A program made the translations under genes and the position numbers. A stretch of 62,390 bases of DNA from Nitriliruptoraceae bacterium (GTDB lineage: Bacteria; Actinomycetota; Nitriliruptoria; Nitriliruptorales; Nitriliruptoraceae), in assembly GCA_018401275.1 (NCBI GenBank), contig JAGYKW010000008.1, forward strand, positions 1-62,390, given 5' to 3'. This document shows positions 15,606 through 24,326 of this stretch, piece by piece. The notes under the pieces are model-generated. The model had not been told where the DNA came from. It was given only the letters and a program-made list of their open reading frames with translations, and did no database searches. Every line of letters starts with the position of its first letter. The first letter of the stretch is position 1.

Positions 15606-16992
15606 GCTCCGCCTCGAGCGCCTCGAGCGCCTCGAGCGGTTCGGGCAGCCGGCGCTCGGCGATCGCGTCACGCAACCACCAGCCGCTGTCCTTGACCACG
15701 CGGCGCTGCGTGGCGTGGTCGACCCACACGATCCCGAAGCGCTGTGCGAACCCCTGCGTCCACTCGAGGTTGTCGAGCAGGCTCCAGGTCAGATGGCCTT
15801 CGATCGGCACGCCGGCCGCGCGCGCGTCCAGCGCAGCAGCGAGGTGACCGTGGAGGTAGGCGATCCTCCGGGCGTCGCGCACCCGACCGTCCGGACCCGG
15901 TGCGTCCGAGAAACTCGCACCGTTCTCGGTGATCATCACGCTGGCGGGTGCATAGTCACGCATCAGGCGCAGCAGGAAGTCGTGGAGCACGTCGGGCTGG
16001 ATGGCCCAGCCCATCTCGGTGTGACCCCTCGGCGGGTTCGGACCAGGGAGCACCTCGGGCGTCTCGTCCTCCTCGCTGCCCGCGCGCATCCGGATACCCG
16101 TGTAGTAGTTGAGGCCCAGCACGTCGAGCGGCTGCGCGATCAGCTCCAGGTCGCCCTCGAGCACTGGGCCATCGCCATCGGGACGCGCGTCGAAGCGTCC
16201 CTGCTCGCTGTAGGTCGCGACCATGTCCTCCGGGTAGCCGAGCCCGAACAGCGGGTCGAGGAACCAACGGTTGCGGAAGCCGTCGAAGTGACGCGTCGCC
16301 TCGACGTCCGGCTCGCGGTCCGTCGCAGGGACCGCCGGACGGCAGTCGACCGCGATCGCGATGCGTGCCGCAGGGGCGCGCGAGCGGATCGCTTGCGCCG
16401 CCGCGCCATGGCTGACCAGCAGGTGGTGAGCGACCGTCAGCGCTTCGGTCATGTCGGTCCCGCCGGGCGCGAACACCCCATCGCGGTGGCCGAGCATCGA
16501 GGCGACCCACGGCTCGTTGTGCGTGATCCAGTTCACCACGCGGTCGCCGAGCGTGTCGGCCATGAGTGACGCGTAGTCGGTGAACCGGCCGACCGTCGCG
16601 CGTGAGCGCCAGCCTCCGACGTCCTCGAGGTGCTGCGGGAGGTCCCAGTGGTACAGCGTCAGCCACGGGGTGATGCCGCGTTCGAGCAGCCCGTCGACGA
16701 GTCGGTCGTAGAAGCCGAGCCCGCGCGGATCAGGACGGCCCTGGCCCTCCGGCAGCACCCGTGCCCAGGCGACGGAGAACCGGTATGCCTCGAGGCCGAG
16801 CTCCGCCATCAGGTCGAGGTCCTGCTCGACACGGTCGACGTGGTCGCAGGCATGGCGACCGTCGTCGGGGAGACCCCGCTGCGCGATGAAGCGGTCCCAG
16901 ATCGTCTCGCCACGGCGGTCGGCAGCACCCTCGATCTGGAAGGCGGAGGTCGCCGCACCGAGCACGAACCCGGTCGGGAGTGGACGGCTCAT
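15592..16992 (-). CDS. GH1 beta-glucosidase
   Basis: A 466-aa family 1 glycoside hydrolase, full length. The acid/base is Glu160 in THNEPW (most members read TLNEPW or TFNEP) and the nucleophile is Glu356 in ITENG. The sugar-binding parts FQIEGA, YRFSVAW and NLEW near 416 are present. No signal peptide is seen, so it acts on imported beta-glucosides in the cytoplasm. It converges on the transporter ATPase with a 34-base gap. The tail LEALEALEAER comes from a perfect 9-bp triplication. Confidence 0.92.
   Translation of the reverse strand: MSRPLPTGFVLGAATSAFQIEGAADRRGETIWDRFIAQRGLPDDGRHACDHVDRVEQDLDLMAELGLEAYRFSVAWARVLPEGQGRPDPRGLGFYDRLVDGLLERGITPWLTLYHWDLPQHLEDVGGWRSRATVGRFTDYASLMADTLGDRVVNWITHNEPWVASMLGHRDGVFAPGGTDMTEALTVAHHLLVSHGAAAQAIRSRAPAARIAIAVDCRPAVPATDREPDVEATRHFDGFRNRWFLDPLFGLGYPEDMVATYSEQGRFDARPDGDGPVLEGDLELIAQPLDVLGLNYYTGIRMRAGSEEDETPEVLPGPNPPRGHTEMGWAIQPDVLHDFLLRLMRDYAPASVMITENGASFSDAPGPDGRVRDARRIAYLHGHLAAALDARAAGVPIEGHLTWSLLDNLEWTQGFAQRFGIVWVDHATQRRVVKDSGWWLRDAIAERRLPEPLEALEALEAERTGR
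15611..15637. repeat. 9-bp tandem triplication in GH1 3' end
   Basis: GCCTCGAGC is repeated three times perfectly and encodes the Leu-Glu-Ala repeats at the C-terminus of the GH1 protein. Confidence 0.9.
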
Positions 16993-17026
16993 CGGTCGTC
17001 CTCTCCTGTCGGATGCGCAGCCTCCG

Positions 17027-17036
17027 ACGCTAGCCT
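17027..17036. promoter_or_regulatory. Overlapping divergent -10 boxes, GH1 and DUF4032 genes
   Basis: ACGCTAGCCT contains TAGCCT on the plus strand (17031-17036) and TAGCGT on the minus strand (17027-17032). Both fit TANNNT, so the two divergent promoters would share bases and compete. Confidence 0.45.
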
Positions 17037-17105
17037 TCCGGGCTGCGCTCCGTCCTCCGTTCCTGCCGTGTCCTGCTCTCCCCGTCCTGCGTCAGAGGCC
17101 ACGAC

Positions 17106-18332
17106 GTGCGCCTGCAGCTGACCGCTCGAACCGGTCATCCGGACTTCCTCGATCTCCCGTGGGACGTCCCGCTCGCGGACTGGACGAGCGAGCGCCTCGT
17201 CGAGATGCCCCTCGGCATCCACCGGCACGTCGTCCGGACCGTCCGCTACCAGGACCGGCTCTACCACCTGAAGGAGCTGCCGCGCCGCTACGCGCTGCGG
17301 GAGTGGAGGTTCCTCAGACACCTCCGGGAGGAAGGCGTCCCGGTCGTCGACGTCGTCGGCATCGTGACGCTGCGTGACGATGCCGACGGGAGCCGACTCG
17401 ACGCGTGCCTCATCACGCAGCACCTCGAGTTCTCCGTCCCGTACCGGCTGCTGTTCCTGCGCCGCGAGCACCATGCGCTGCGCGACCCGCTGATCGATGC
17501 GATGGCTCAGCTGCTGGTCCGCCTGCATCTCAACGGCTTCTTCTGGGGGGACTGCTCGTTGTCGAACACGCTGTTCCGGCGCGATGCGGGCAGCCTGGCC
17601 GCCTACCTCGTCGACACCGAGACCGGCGAGCTCCACGATGAGCTGTCGACCGGGCAGCGCACCACGGACGTCGAGCTCGCCGCGGAGAAGACTGCGGGGG
17701 AGCTGCTCGACCTGCAGGCGGCAGGCGTGCTCGGCGACGCCATCGACCCGGCCGACTTCGCGGTCGATCTCCAGGAGCGGTATGCGCGGCTGTGGACGGA
17801 GCTCACGCATGACGAGGTGTTCGCGACCGATGAGCGTCACCGCATCCATGACCGGCTGCGCCGCATCAACGAGATCGGCTACGACGTGCAGGAGCTCGAG
17901 CTCGTGCGTGAGGACGGCGGTCTGACACGCCTGCACCTGCGCACCTCGGTGCTCGAGCCCGGCCGCTACCAGCGACTGCTGCGTGAGCTGACCGCGCTCG
18001 AGGCGCAGGACCTGCAGGCACGGGTGCTGCTCAACGACATCCGCAACTTCGGCGCCTGGCTCGCCGACAGCGAGGGCGTGTCGCTCGACGAGACGGTCGT
18101 CGCGCGACGCTGGCTCGAACGGTCCTTCGAGCCGACCGTCGCGCTCGTCCCCCGGGAGCTGCGCGGCCGTCGTCAGGCACCCCAGGTGTTCGTCGAGGTG
18201 CTCGAGCACTGGCAGCGCTGGTCGGCCGAGCAGGGCGTGGACCTCGACCTGTTCGAGGCTGCACGGCGCTACGTCTCCGACATCCTCCCGAGCACCGATG
18301 AGGAGCAACTCGTCGGAACGACCGACGCCTAG
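17106..18332 (+). CDS. DUF4032 protein with kinase-like (LPS-kinase type) domain
   Basis: A 408-aa cytoplasmic protein of an actinobacterial type combining a kinase-like N-terminal half with a DUF4032 C-terminal half. Lys56 (YHLKELP), Asp149 and Asn154 (GDCSLSN) and Asp170 (LVDTE) sit where ATP-binding Lys, catalytic Asp/Asn and metal Asp occur in lipopolysaccharide-kinase-like folds. The start is GTG 17106. Its stop overlaps the stop of the convergent hydrolase by four bases. The substrate is unknown. Confidence 0.8.
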   Translation: MRLQLTARTGHPDFLDLPWDVPLADWTSERLVEMPLGIHRHVVRTVRYQDRLYHLKELPRRYALREWRFLRHLREEGVPVVDVVGIVTLRDDADGSRLDACLITQHLEFSVPYRLLFLRREHHALRDPLIDAMAQLLVRLHLNGFFWGDCSLSNTLFRRDAGSLAAYLVDTETGELHDELSTGQRTTDVELAAEKTAGELLDLQAAGVLGDAIDPADFAVDLQERYARLWTELTHDEVFATDERHRIHDRLRRINEIGYDVQELELVREDGGLTRLHLRTSVLEPGRYQRLLRELTALEAQDLQARVLLNDIRNFGAWLADSEGVSLDETVVARRWLERSFEPTVALVPRELRGRRQAPQVFVEVLEHWQRWSAEQGVDLDLFEAARRYVSDILPSTDEEQLVGTTDA

Positions 18333-19333
18333 CCGAGCACCTCGGCGAGGAACGGCCGCACGATCGCGGCCAGCTCGTCCGGTCGTTCCTGGTGCGGGAC
18401 GTGACCGCAGTCGGGGAGCAGCGCGAAGCGCCCACCCGGAACCGTCGCGGCCACCCACCGACCCCAGCGCGGCGCGATCGTGCGGTCCTGCGCGCCGGTG
18501 ACGACGAGCGTCGGGACGGCGATGCTGCGCAGCACCGGGCGCAGGTCCGGCGGCGGCTCCGCGGTCATGACCTCCCACAGGCCGCGCGACCAGCCCTCGA
18601 CGCGGGTCAGGTCGCGGTAGGGCGCGAGGTCCTCGTCGCGCGCTCGGGACGGATCGTGCCAGGCGCGGGTGCTGCGCTCGCGGGTGATGTCGCCGATGAA
18701 CCGCTCGACGACGCGGGGCCCGAGCCGTCGCAGCGGCGCGGTCCGCAGCAGGGGGCGGACCTGCGGTGGTGCGCCGACGTCGCCGGTGATCGCGGGTGCG
18801 AGCAGGACGAGCGCGCGCACCCGCTCCGGAGCCTGCGCGTACATCTCGAGCACGTTCGAACCGCCGGCGGATGCGCCGACGAGCACGACCTCGTCCGCAC
18901 CGATCGCGTCGAGCAGCGACCAACCGAGGCGTGCTGCCGCGGTGCGCGTGTACGGGTTGTGCTCGAGCGAACCGCGCACCGGGCGCTCGGTCAGCCCGAA
19001 GCCCGGACGGTCCCACGTCACGATCCGGTGACGATCGGCGAGCAGCGGCGCGAAGCGGTCCCACACCGGGGTCGAACCGTAGAAGTGGTGTGACAGCAGC
19101 AGCGTCGGTGCATCGTCGTCCGTGCCCTGCGTGCGACCACCGGACGGACCGATGATCTCGTGGTGGAGCTCGATGCCGTCGACCGTGAGGAACCTGCTCC
19201 CCGGTCGGGCGAGGGCCCGCCGCGGGAGACGATCCGCCGAGGTCGTCTCCGGGAGCAGCATCGGTGCCCCGAGAAGTCCACCGACGAGCGTCGCGAGGCC
19301 GAACGCGCTGCGGCGGACGGCCCGTCCACTCAT
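18329..19333 (-). CDS. Alpha/beta hydrolase with N-terminal membrane or signal segment
   Basis: A 334-aa alpha/beta hydrolase. The triad is Ser155 (GASAGG elbow), Asp283 (GAQDR) and His311 (CGHVPH). Residues 10-27 form a hydrophobic stretch after RAVRR, so it is probably membrane-anchored or exported. The start chosen, ATG at 19333, has GGAGG at a seven-base distance; the open frame further upstream is arginine-rich read-through. It could be an esterase, lipase or epoxide hydrolase. Confidence 0.85.
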   Translation of the reverse strand: MSGRAVRRSAFGLATLVGGLLGAPMLLPETTSADRLPRRALARPGSRFLTVDGIELHHEIIGPSGGRTQGTDDDAPTLLLSHHFYGSTPVWDRFAPLLADRHRIVTWDRPGFGLTERPVRGSLEHNPYTRTAAARLGWSLLDAIGADEVVLVGASAGGSNVLEMYAQAPERVRALVLLAPAITGDVGAPPQVRPLLRTAPLRRLGPRVVERFIGDITRERSTRAWHDPSRARDEDLAPYRDLTRVEGWSRGLWEVMTAEPPPDLRPVLRSIAVPTLVVTGAQDRTIAPRWGRWVAATVPGGRFALLPDCGHVPHQERPDELAAIVRPFLAEVLG

Positions 19334-19416
19334 GCCGCACCTCCGCGTCCGCCGTCGCGGCCGGCAGCACCGGCCGATGCGCCGGCCCAGCCGCCGGACG
19401 CGATGAGCGCGCTCGG

Positions 19417-19422
19417 TAGGCT
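19417..19422 (+). promoter_or_regulatory. -10 box for leaderless metG
   Basis: TAGGCT is followed by exactly six bases and then the metG ATG, and no ribosome binding site precedes that ATG. This is the layout of a leaderless actinobacterial transcript. Confidence 0.6.
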
Positions 19423-19428
19423 GCCCCC

Positions 19429-21186
19429 ATGAGCGGACGTGATCAGGCTGGTCCGAACGACGACCGGGCCGAGCGCCCGGAGCGCCGACATGTCCTCGTG
19501 GCCGTCGCATGGCCCTACGCCAACGGCTCGCTGCATCTCGGTCACCTCGCCGGCGCCTACCTCCCGGCCGACATCTTCGCCCGGTACCACCGCATCGCCG
19601 GGAACCGCGTGCTCATGGTCTCCGGATCGGACGGTCACGGTACGCCCATCACGGTACGTGCCGAGCAGGAGTCAACCACGCCGCGCGCGATCGTGGAACG
19701 CTTCCATCCCGAGTTCCTGCGCTACTGGGACGAGCTCGGCATCTCGTTCGACCTCTTCACGACGACGCTCACCGAGAACCATGCGGCGACCACGCAGGAG
19801 GTCCTGCGCGGTCTGCACGAGAACGGTCTGCTCGAGGCACGCACGACGCTGCAGCCGTTCGATCCGGTCGCGCTGCGCTTCCTCCCTGACCGCTACGTCG
19901 AGGGGACCTGTCCGCGCTGCGGTTCCGACGGCGCGCGGGGGGACCAGTGCGACGCGTGCGGCGCGACGCTCGATCCCATCGACCTCGTCGACCCGCGCTC
20001 GAAGCTCACCGGGGCGACGCCCGAGCAGCGGGAGACCGAGCACTTCTTCTTCCTGCTGCCCAAGCTCGAGGAGCGCATGATCGCCTGGCTCGAGTCGCGT
20101 CAGGGCTGGCGCCCGCACGTCATCAACTGGGCGCTCGGGTTCGTGCGCGAGGGCTTCCATGACCGCGCCATCACGCGCGACATCGACTGGGGCGTCGCGC
20201 TGCCCGATGACGTGACGCTCACAGGCGCCGAGGGCAAGCGCATCTACGTGTGGTTCGACGCGGTCATCGGCTACCTGTCCGCATCACGCGAATGGGCACA
20301 GCGCAGCGGCGACCCGGAGGCGTGGCGCGCCTGGTGGGAGGATCCTGCTGCGGAGTCGTACTACTTCATCGGGAAGGACAACGTCCCGTTCCACGCCGTG
20401 TTCTGGCCGGCGCAGCTGATGGGGTCGGGCACGTTCAACCTGCCGACGAACGTGCCGGCGAACCAGTACGTGACGTTCAAGGGCGCGAAGGCGTCGAAGT
20501 CGCGCGGCGTCGGACGCTCGCTGCTCGACTACCTCGAGGTCTACCAGCCGGACGCGCTGCGTTACGCGGTCGCCGCGCACCTCCCGGAGCAGGCGGACGT
20601 CGACCTGACCGAGGAGGACATGGTCCGACGCATCAACGACGAGCTGTCCGCCGCCTGGGGCAACCTCGTCAACCGCGTGTTCGCGATGACCGCGAAGAAC
20701 TTCGACGGCATCGTCCCCGATCCCGGTGAGCTCGCAGACGTCGACCGTGCGCTGCTCGCGACGATCGATGCGGTGCTCGTCGACGGGGCTGCGGCGCTCG
20801 AGGCCGTCGAGCTGCGTCGCGCCCTGCGCCTGGCGCTCTCGGGCGCGCAGGAGGTGAACGCCTACCTCAACGAGCTCGAGCCGTGGCGCACCGCGAAGAC
20901 GGATCGTGCCCGCACGGCCACCACGCTGAACACGGCGCTGCAGGCGATCTCCGGACTCGTCGTCGCCTTCGCGCCGTTCACGCCGTTCTCGTCCGCGACG
21001 ATCCATGGCTGGCTCGGGCTGGGCGGCACGCTCGAGGACGGCGGGTGGCGACGACCGGACGTGCCGGTGGGTTCGCGGCTCGGGGACGCGGTGCCCCTGT
21101 TCGCCCGCGTCGAGCTGGCCGAGCCTGAGACCCAGGCCGCGGACGTGGCGTCGGAGGCCCTGACGTCGGACAGCGCCGAAGGCTGA
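19429..21186 (+). CDS. metG: Methionyl-tRNA synthetase
   Basis: A 585-aa class I aminoacyl-tRNA synthetase charging tRNA-Met. It has HLGH (36-39) as the HIGH motif, a zinc knuckle CPRC...CDAC near 163-181, WFDAVIGYLSA in the core, and KASKS (354-358) as the KMSKS motif. The anticodon-binding domain follows; there is no C-terminal tRNA-binding (EMAP) domain, so it is the short form. The transcript is probably leaderless. It converges on galE. Confidence 0.96.
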   Translation: MSGRDQAGPNDDRAERPERRHVLVAVAWPYANGSLHLGHLAGAYLPADIFARYHRIAGNRVLMVSGSDGHGTPITVRAEQESTTPRAIVERFHPEFLRYWDELGISFDLFTTTLTENHAATTQEVLRGLHENGLLEARTTLQPFDPVALRFLPDRYVEGTCPRCGSDGARGDQCDACGATLDPIDLVDPRSKLTGATPEQRETEHFFFLLPKLEERMIAWLESRQGWRPHVINWALGFVREGFHDRAITRDIDWGVALPDDVTLTGAEGKRIYVWFDAVIGYLSASREWAQRSGDPEAWRAWWEDPAAESYYFIGKDNVPFHAVFWPAQLMGSGTFNLPTNVPANQYVTFKGAKASKSRGVGRSLLDYLEVYQPDALRYAVAAHLPEQADVDLTEEDMVRRINDELSAAWGNLVNRVFAMTAKNFDGIVPDPGELADVDRALLATIDAVLVDGAAALEAVELRRALRLALSGAQEVNAYLNELEPWRTAKTDRARTATTLNTALQAISGLVVAFAPFTPFSSATIHGWLGLGGTLEDGGWRRPDVPVGSRLGDAVPLFARVELAEPETQAADVASEALTSDSAEG

Positions 21187-21195
21187 TCGCGCTGC

Positions 21196-21210
21196 CCGGC
21201 CCCGGGCCGG
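21196..21210. terminator. Small GC palindrome between metG and galE
   Basis: CCGGCCC and GGGCCGG flank one base in the 41-base convergent gap. It could help end both transcripts; there is no U-run. Confidence 0.3.
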
Positions 21211-21227
21211 TCAGCACGGAGCGAGCG

Positions 21228-22253
21228 TCATGGAGCGGGAGGGCCGTACGCCTGCAGGTGCTGCCACGCATCGTCGACGATCGTCGCGAGTGCGGGACGC
21301 TTCGGCTCCCAGCCGAGCACCGTCCGGGCCCGCTCGGCCGACGCGATCAGGACCGCGGGGTCGCCAGCGCGGCGCGGCTCGTCGACGGCCGGCACGACGA
21401 GGCCGGTGACGTCCTGCGCGGTGGTGATGACCTCGCGCACGCTGAACCCCGCACCGTTCGCGAGGTTGGCCACGATGCGCCCATCACCCGTCCCTACGTC
21501 CGCGTCGCCATCGCGTGACGACGGCGAGTCGCTGTCGAGCGCCGCGAGCGCGAGCACGTGCGCCTCCGCGAGGTCCGCGACGTGGATGTAGTCGCGCACC
21601 GCGGTCCCGTCCGGTGTCGGATAGTCGATCCCGAACACGCGGACATGCTCACGACGACCCGACGCGGCCATCAGGACGAGCGGGATGAGATGCGTCTGGT
21701 GGTCGTCGTAGCGCTCGCCGTGACGGCCTGTCGCGCCGGCCGCGTTGAAGTAGCGCAGCGACGCGCTGCGCAGCCCGTGCAGACGGCGGTACCAGGCGAG
21801 CATGCGCTCCGTCATCAGCTTCGACTCGCCGTACGGGTTCGTCGGCGTGTTCGCGTGCGATTCCTCGATGGGGACGGTCGTCGGCTCGCCGTACGTCGCT
21901 GCGGTCGAGGAGAACACGAAGCGCCCGACGTCGTGACGCATGAGGACGTCGAGCAGCCGTGCCGTCCCCGCCGTGTTCATCGCGAAGTACGCCTCCGGGC
22001 GCTGCATCGAGTCACCGACCTCGATCAACGCCGCGAAGTGCAGGCACGCGTCGAAGCGGCCCGCGGCGACGATCGGCTCGATCGCTCCCGCGTCGGTCAC
22101 GTCGGCCTGCACGAAGCGGACCCCGTCGGGGACCACATCTCGGCGTCCACGCGAGAGATCGTCGACGGCCGTGACCTCGTGTCCGGCATCGCGCAGTGCG
22201 GCCGCTGTCATCGATCCGATGAACCCTGCACCACCCGTCACCATCACGCGCAT
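21228..22253 (-). CDS. galE: UDP-glucose 4-epimerase
   Basis: A 341-aa NAD-dependent short-chain epimerase interconverting UDP-glucose and UDP-galactose for cell-surface glycans. TGGAGFIG opens the NAD fold. The catalytic pair is Tyr141 and Lys145 (NPYGESK), with the serines of SST near 116. An aspartate/serine-rich insertion (SDSPSSRDGDADVG) near 245-258 is unusual. GTG at 22256 is an alternative start that overlaps the preceding stop; ATG at 22253 gives the normal family N-terminus. It is the last of three co-oriented genes. Confidence 0.92.
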   Translation of the reverse strand: MRVMVTGGAGFIGSMTAAALRDAGHEVTAVDDLSRGRRDVVPDGVRFVQADVTDAGAIEPIVAAGRFDACLHFAALIEVGDSMQRPEAYFAMNTAGTARLLDVLMRHDVGRFVFSSTAATYGEPTTVPIEESHANTPTNPYGESKLMTERMLAWYRRLHGLRSASLRYFNAAGATGRHGERYDDHQTHLIPLVLMAASGRREHVRVFGIDYPTPDGTAVRDYIHVADLAEAHVLALAALDSDSPSSRDGDADVGTGDGRIVANLANGAGFSVREVITTAQDVTGLVVPAVDEPRRAGDPAVLIASAERARTVLGWEPKRPALATIVDDAWQHLQAYGPPAP

Positions 22254-22495
22254 CACGTCATGTCCCTCTCACCCGTGCCCGCTCGCTGCATCCGCTCCGC
22301 CCGCTGGAGTTCGACGCGGAGATCGTCGAGCCGCTCCTCCGCACTGCGCCGGGTGCCGCCCGCGTGGTGCGGTGGGATGTCCACCATCAGCCGCTCGAGG
22401 TCGGCGATCTGCGTGCGGAGTCGGGCGACGGCCACAGCCGCAGCGGCGCGGCCGCCCTCGCTCGCTGCCGGGCCCGACGCGGCGACGTCGGTCAC
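22253..22495 (-). CDS. Small coiled-coil protein of unknown function
   Basis: An 80-aa alanine- and arginine-rich protein with heptad-like hydrophobic spacing in two segments (VARLRTQIADLERLM and AEERLDDLRVELQRAERM), so probably an antiparallel or dimeric coiled coil. It overlaps the upstream membrane-protein gene by ATGA and abuts galE. I do not recognise a family. Confidence 0.65.
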   Translation of the reverse strand: MTDVAASGPAASEGGRAAAAVAVARLRTQIADLERLMVDIPPHHAGGTRRSAEERLDDLRVELQRAERMQRAGTGERDMT

Positions 22496-22863
22496 GAGAG
22501 CAGGGTCCGGACGTCACCGACGACGACGATGACGAGCAGCACGACTGCGAGGACGATGAACGCGGTGTACGGCCAGCGGTGCCGGTAGTCCGCCATCCAG
22601 ACGCGGCGCAGGCTCGAGATCGCCATGCCGATCGCGACGATCGAGAGTGCGAGCGAGAGCGGGGTCCCGAGGACGCCGAGCCACGCCACGACGGGAGCAC
22701 CGAATGGGATGATGATGTACGTGATGGTGCAGCGGACGCCGGCGATCAGCATCGAGCCCTTGAGGTCGAACAGCGCTCGAGGGGAGGCATCCCCGATGAG
22801 GAGCAACTGGCGGACGACGCGGTCGACCGGGGACCGCTCCGTCGGGGTCCGCGTGCTGCCCAT
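22492..22863 (-). CDS. Small membrane protein of unknown function
   Basis: A 123-aa protein with about three hydrophobic helices (GVRCTITYIIIPFGAPVVAW, LSLALSIVAIGMAI and a C-terminal AFIVLAVVLLVIVVVG). The start chosen is ATG 22863 (MGSTRTP), with GGTGGGTGA just upstream; the longer frame is polar read-through. It is probably co-transcribed with the small coiled-coil gene and galE. Family not recognised. Confidence 0.65.
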   Translation of the reverse strand: MGSTRTPTERSPVDRVVRQLLLIGDASPRALFDLKGSMLIAGVRCTITYIIIPFGAPVVAWLGVLGTPLSLALSIVAIGMAISSLRRVWMADYRHRWPYTAFIVLAVVLLVIVVVGDVRTLLS

Positions 22864-23006
22864 GTCACCCACCTGATCGACCCCGGCGGCCACGTGCTGC
22901 GGCCACGTGCTGAGGGAGTCGAAGGTATCCCCGCGAGTACCATCCTCCCGGTCAGAGCCTCGCTCCGTAGGACCTTCCGATCTCACCCTCGACCGCCCCG
23001 CACGGT

Positions 23007-24326
23007 GTGGGGCCGACGGAGTCGCACGTGCGGCCGTACCTCGAGCTGCTCCGGCGTCCCGGTGCGATCAGCATCACCGTCGCGCACGGTCTGGGGCGCT
23101 TCACCCCCGGCATGATCCTGCTCGCGCTCATCCTCGCACTGCGTGAGGGCGGGTACGCCTACGCGGTGGTCGGGCTCGTCACCGGCGCGCATCAGCTGGG
23201 TGTGGCGATCAGCTCGCCGATCCAGGGACGGCTCGCCGACGTCCTCGGTCATCGTCGCGTCCTGCTGCCCGACGGTGTCATCTACTTCGCTGGGACGGCG
23301 ACCCTCGCGCTGGGGGTCCAGCGCAGCTGGGCCGTCACAGGGCTGGTGCTGGCGGCGTTCGGGACCGGGCTGTTCTCACCGCCGATGACCGCCTGTGCGC
23401 GCGCCGCGTTCGGTGCGATGTTCACCGGTCGCGAACGGGAGCAGGCCTTCATCGTCACCGCATCCAACATCGAGATCGGCTTCCTGCTCGGCCCGCTGAT
23501 GGCCGTCGCCATCGCCACGACCCTCGGGGGGCGCTTCGCCGTGATCGCCGCCGGCGCTGGTGTGCTCCTCGGCGCGATCGTGTACGCAGCCGGCCCTCGC
23601 ATCGAGGCGACGTCGGCGAGGGTGCCGGCCGAGGGTGCATCACGTTGGTCGGGTGGAGCGTTCGGTGCGCTGCGCTCGCGCGGGCTGCGGGCGATGGTCG
23701 TCGTCTACCTCGGTATCGCGATGACCTTCGGCCTGTTCGACATCTTCGCCGCGTCGGTCTCAGAGGCCGCAGGCCGGCCCGGGTTCGCCGGCACGCTGAT
23801 CTCGCTCATCGCTGCGGCCAGCCTCGTCAGCGGGCTGCTGTACGGCGCGCGCGTGTGGCTCGGGACACTCCGGGCTCGCATGCTCCGCATCGTGCTGCTC
23901 TTCATCGGTGTGCAGGTGCTGCTCGCCGCGTCGGCGGGCGACCTTCGGATGCTGGCCGGCGCGGTGCTCGTGGCGGGCGCAGTCGTCGGTCCGATGAACG
24001 TGTGCGGGTTCCAGCTCATCGATGACGTATCGCCACCCCGAGAGCGTGCGGAGGCGCAGTCGTGGACGCAGGCCTCGATCTATCTCGGGAGCGCGATGGG
24101 AGGAGCGATCGGTGGGCTCATCGTGGACGTCGCCGGACCGCGGGTGGTCGCGCTGGTCGCGGCGCTCGCGGCGCTGATGTCCGTCAGCATCCTGTGGGGC
24201 TCGCCGTCATTGCGCGCAGGCGCGCAGCACAGTGCGGCGGTCGCGCTCGTCACCCAGGAAGCAGGGTCAGGAGCCATCCGACCGTGGCGCCGACGGGCAC
24301 GAGTGCGATCGGGCCGAGCCGTGTGA
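23007..24326 (+). CDS. MFS transporter
   Basis: A 439-aa major facilitator protein with about 12 helices. The start is GTG 23007; GTG 23028 is also possible and gives VRPYLELL. The loop between helices 2 and 3 reads GRLADVLGHRRVL, the usual MFS motif A region. The substrate is unknown; drug or metabolite efflux is the default guess. The final 77 bases overlap the 3' end of the convergent chromate transporter gene, giving this protein a basic tail (RPWRRRARVRSGRAV) that may be an extension past an older stop. Confidence 0.85.
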   Translation: MGPTESHVRPYLELLRRPGAISITVAHGLGRFTPGMILLALILALREGGYAYAVVGLVTGAHQLGVAISSPIQGRLADVLGHRRVLLPDGVIYFAGTATLALGVQRSWAVTGLVLAAFGTGLFSPPMTACARAAFGAMFTGREREQAFIVTASNIEIGFLLGPLMAVAIATTLGGRFAVIAAGAGVLLGAIVYAAGPRIEATSARVPAEGASRWSGGAFGALRSRGLRAMVVVYLGIAMTFGLFDIFAASVSEAAGRPGFAGTLISLIAAASLVSGLLYGARVWLGTLRARMLRIVLLFIGVQVLLAASAGDLRMLAGAVLVAGAVVGPMNVCGFQLIDDVSPPRERAEAQSWTQASIYLGSAMGGAIGGLIVDVAGPRVVALVAALAALMSVSILWGSPSLRAGAQHSAAVALVTQEAGSGAIRPWRRRARVRSGRAV

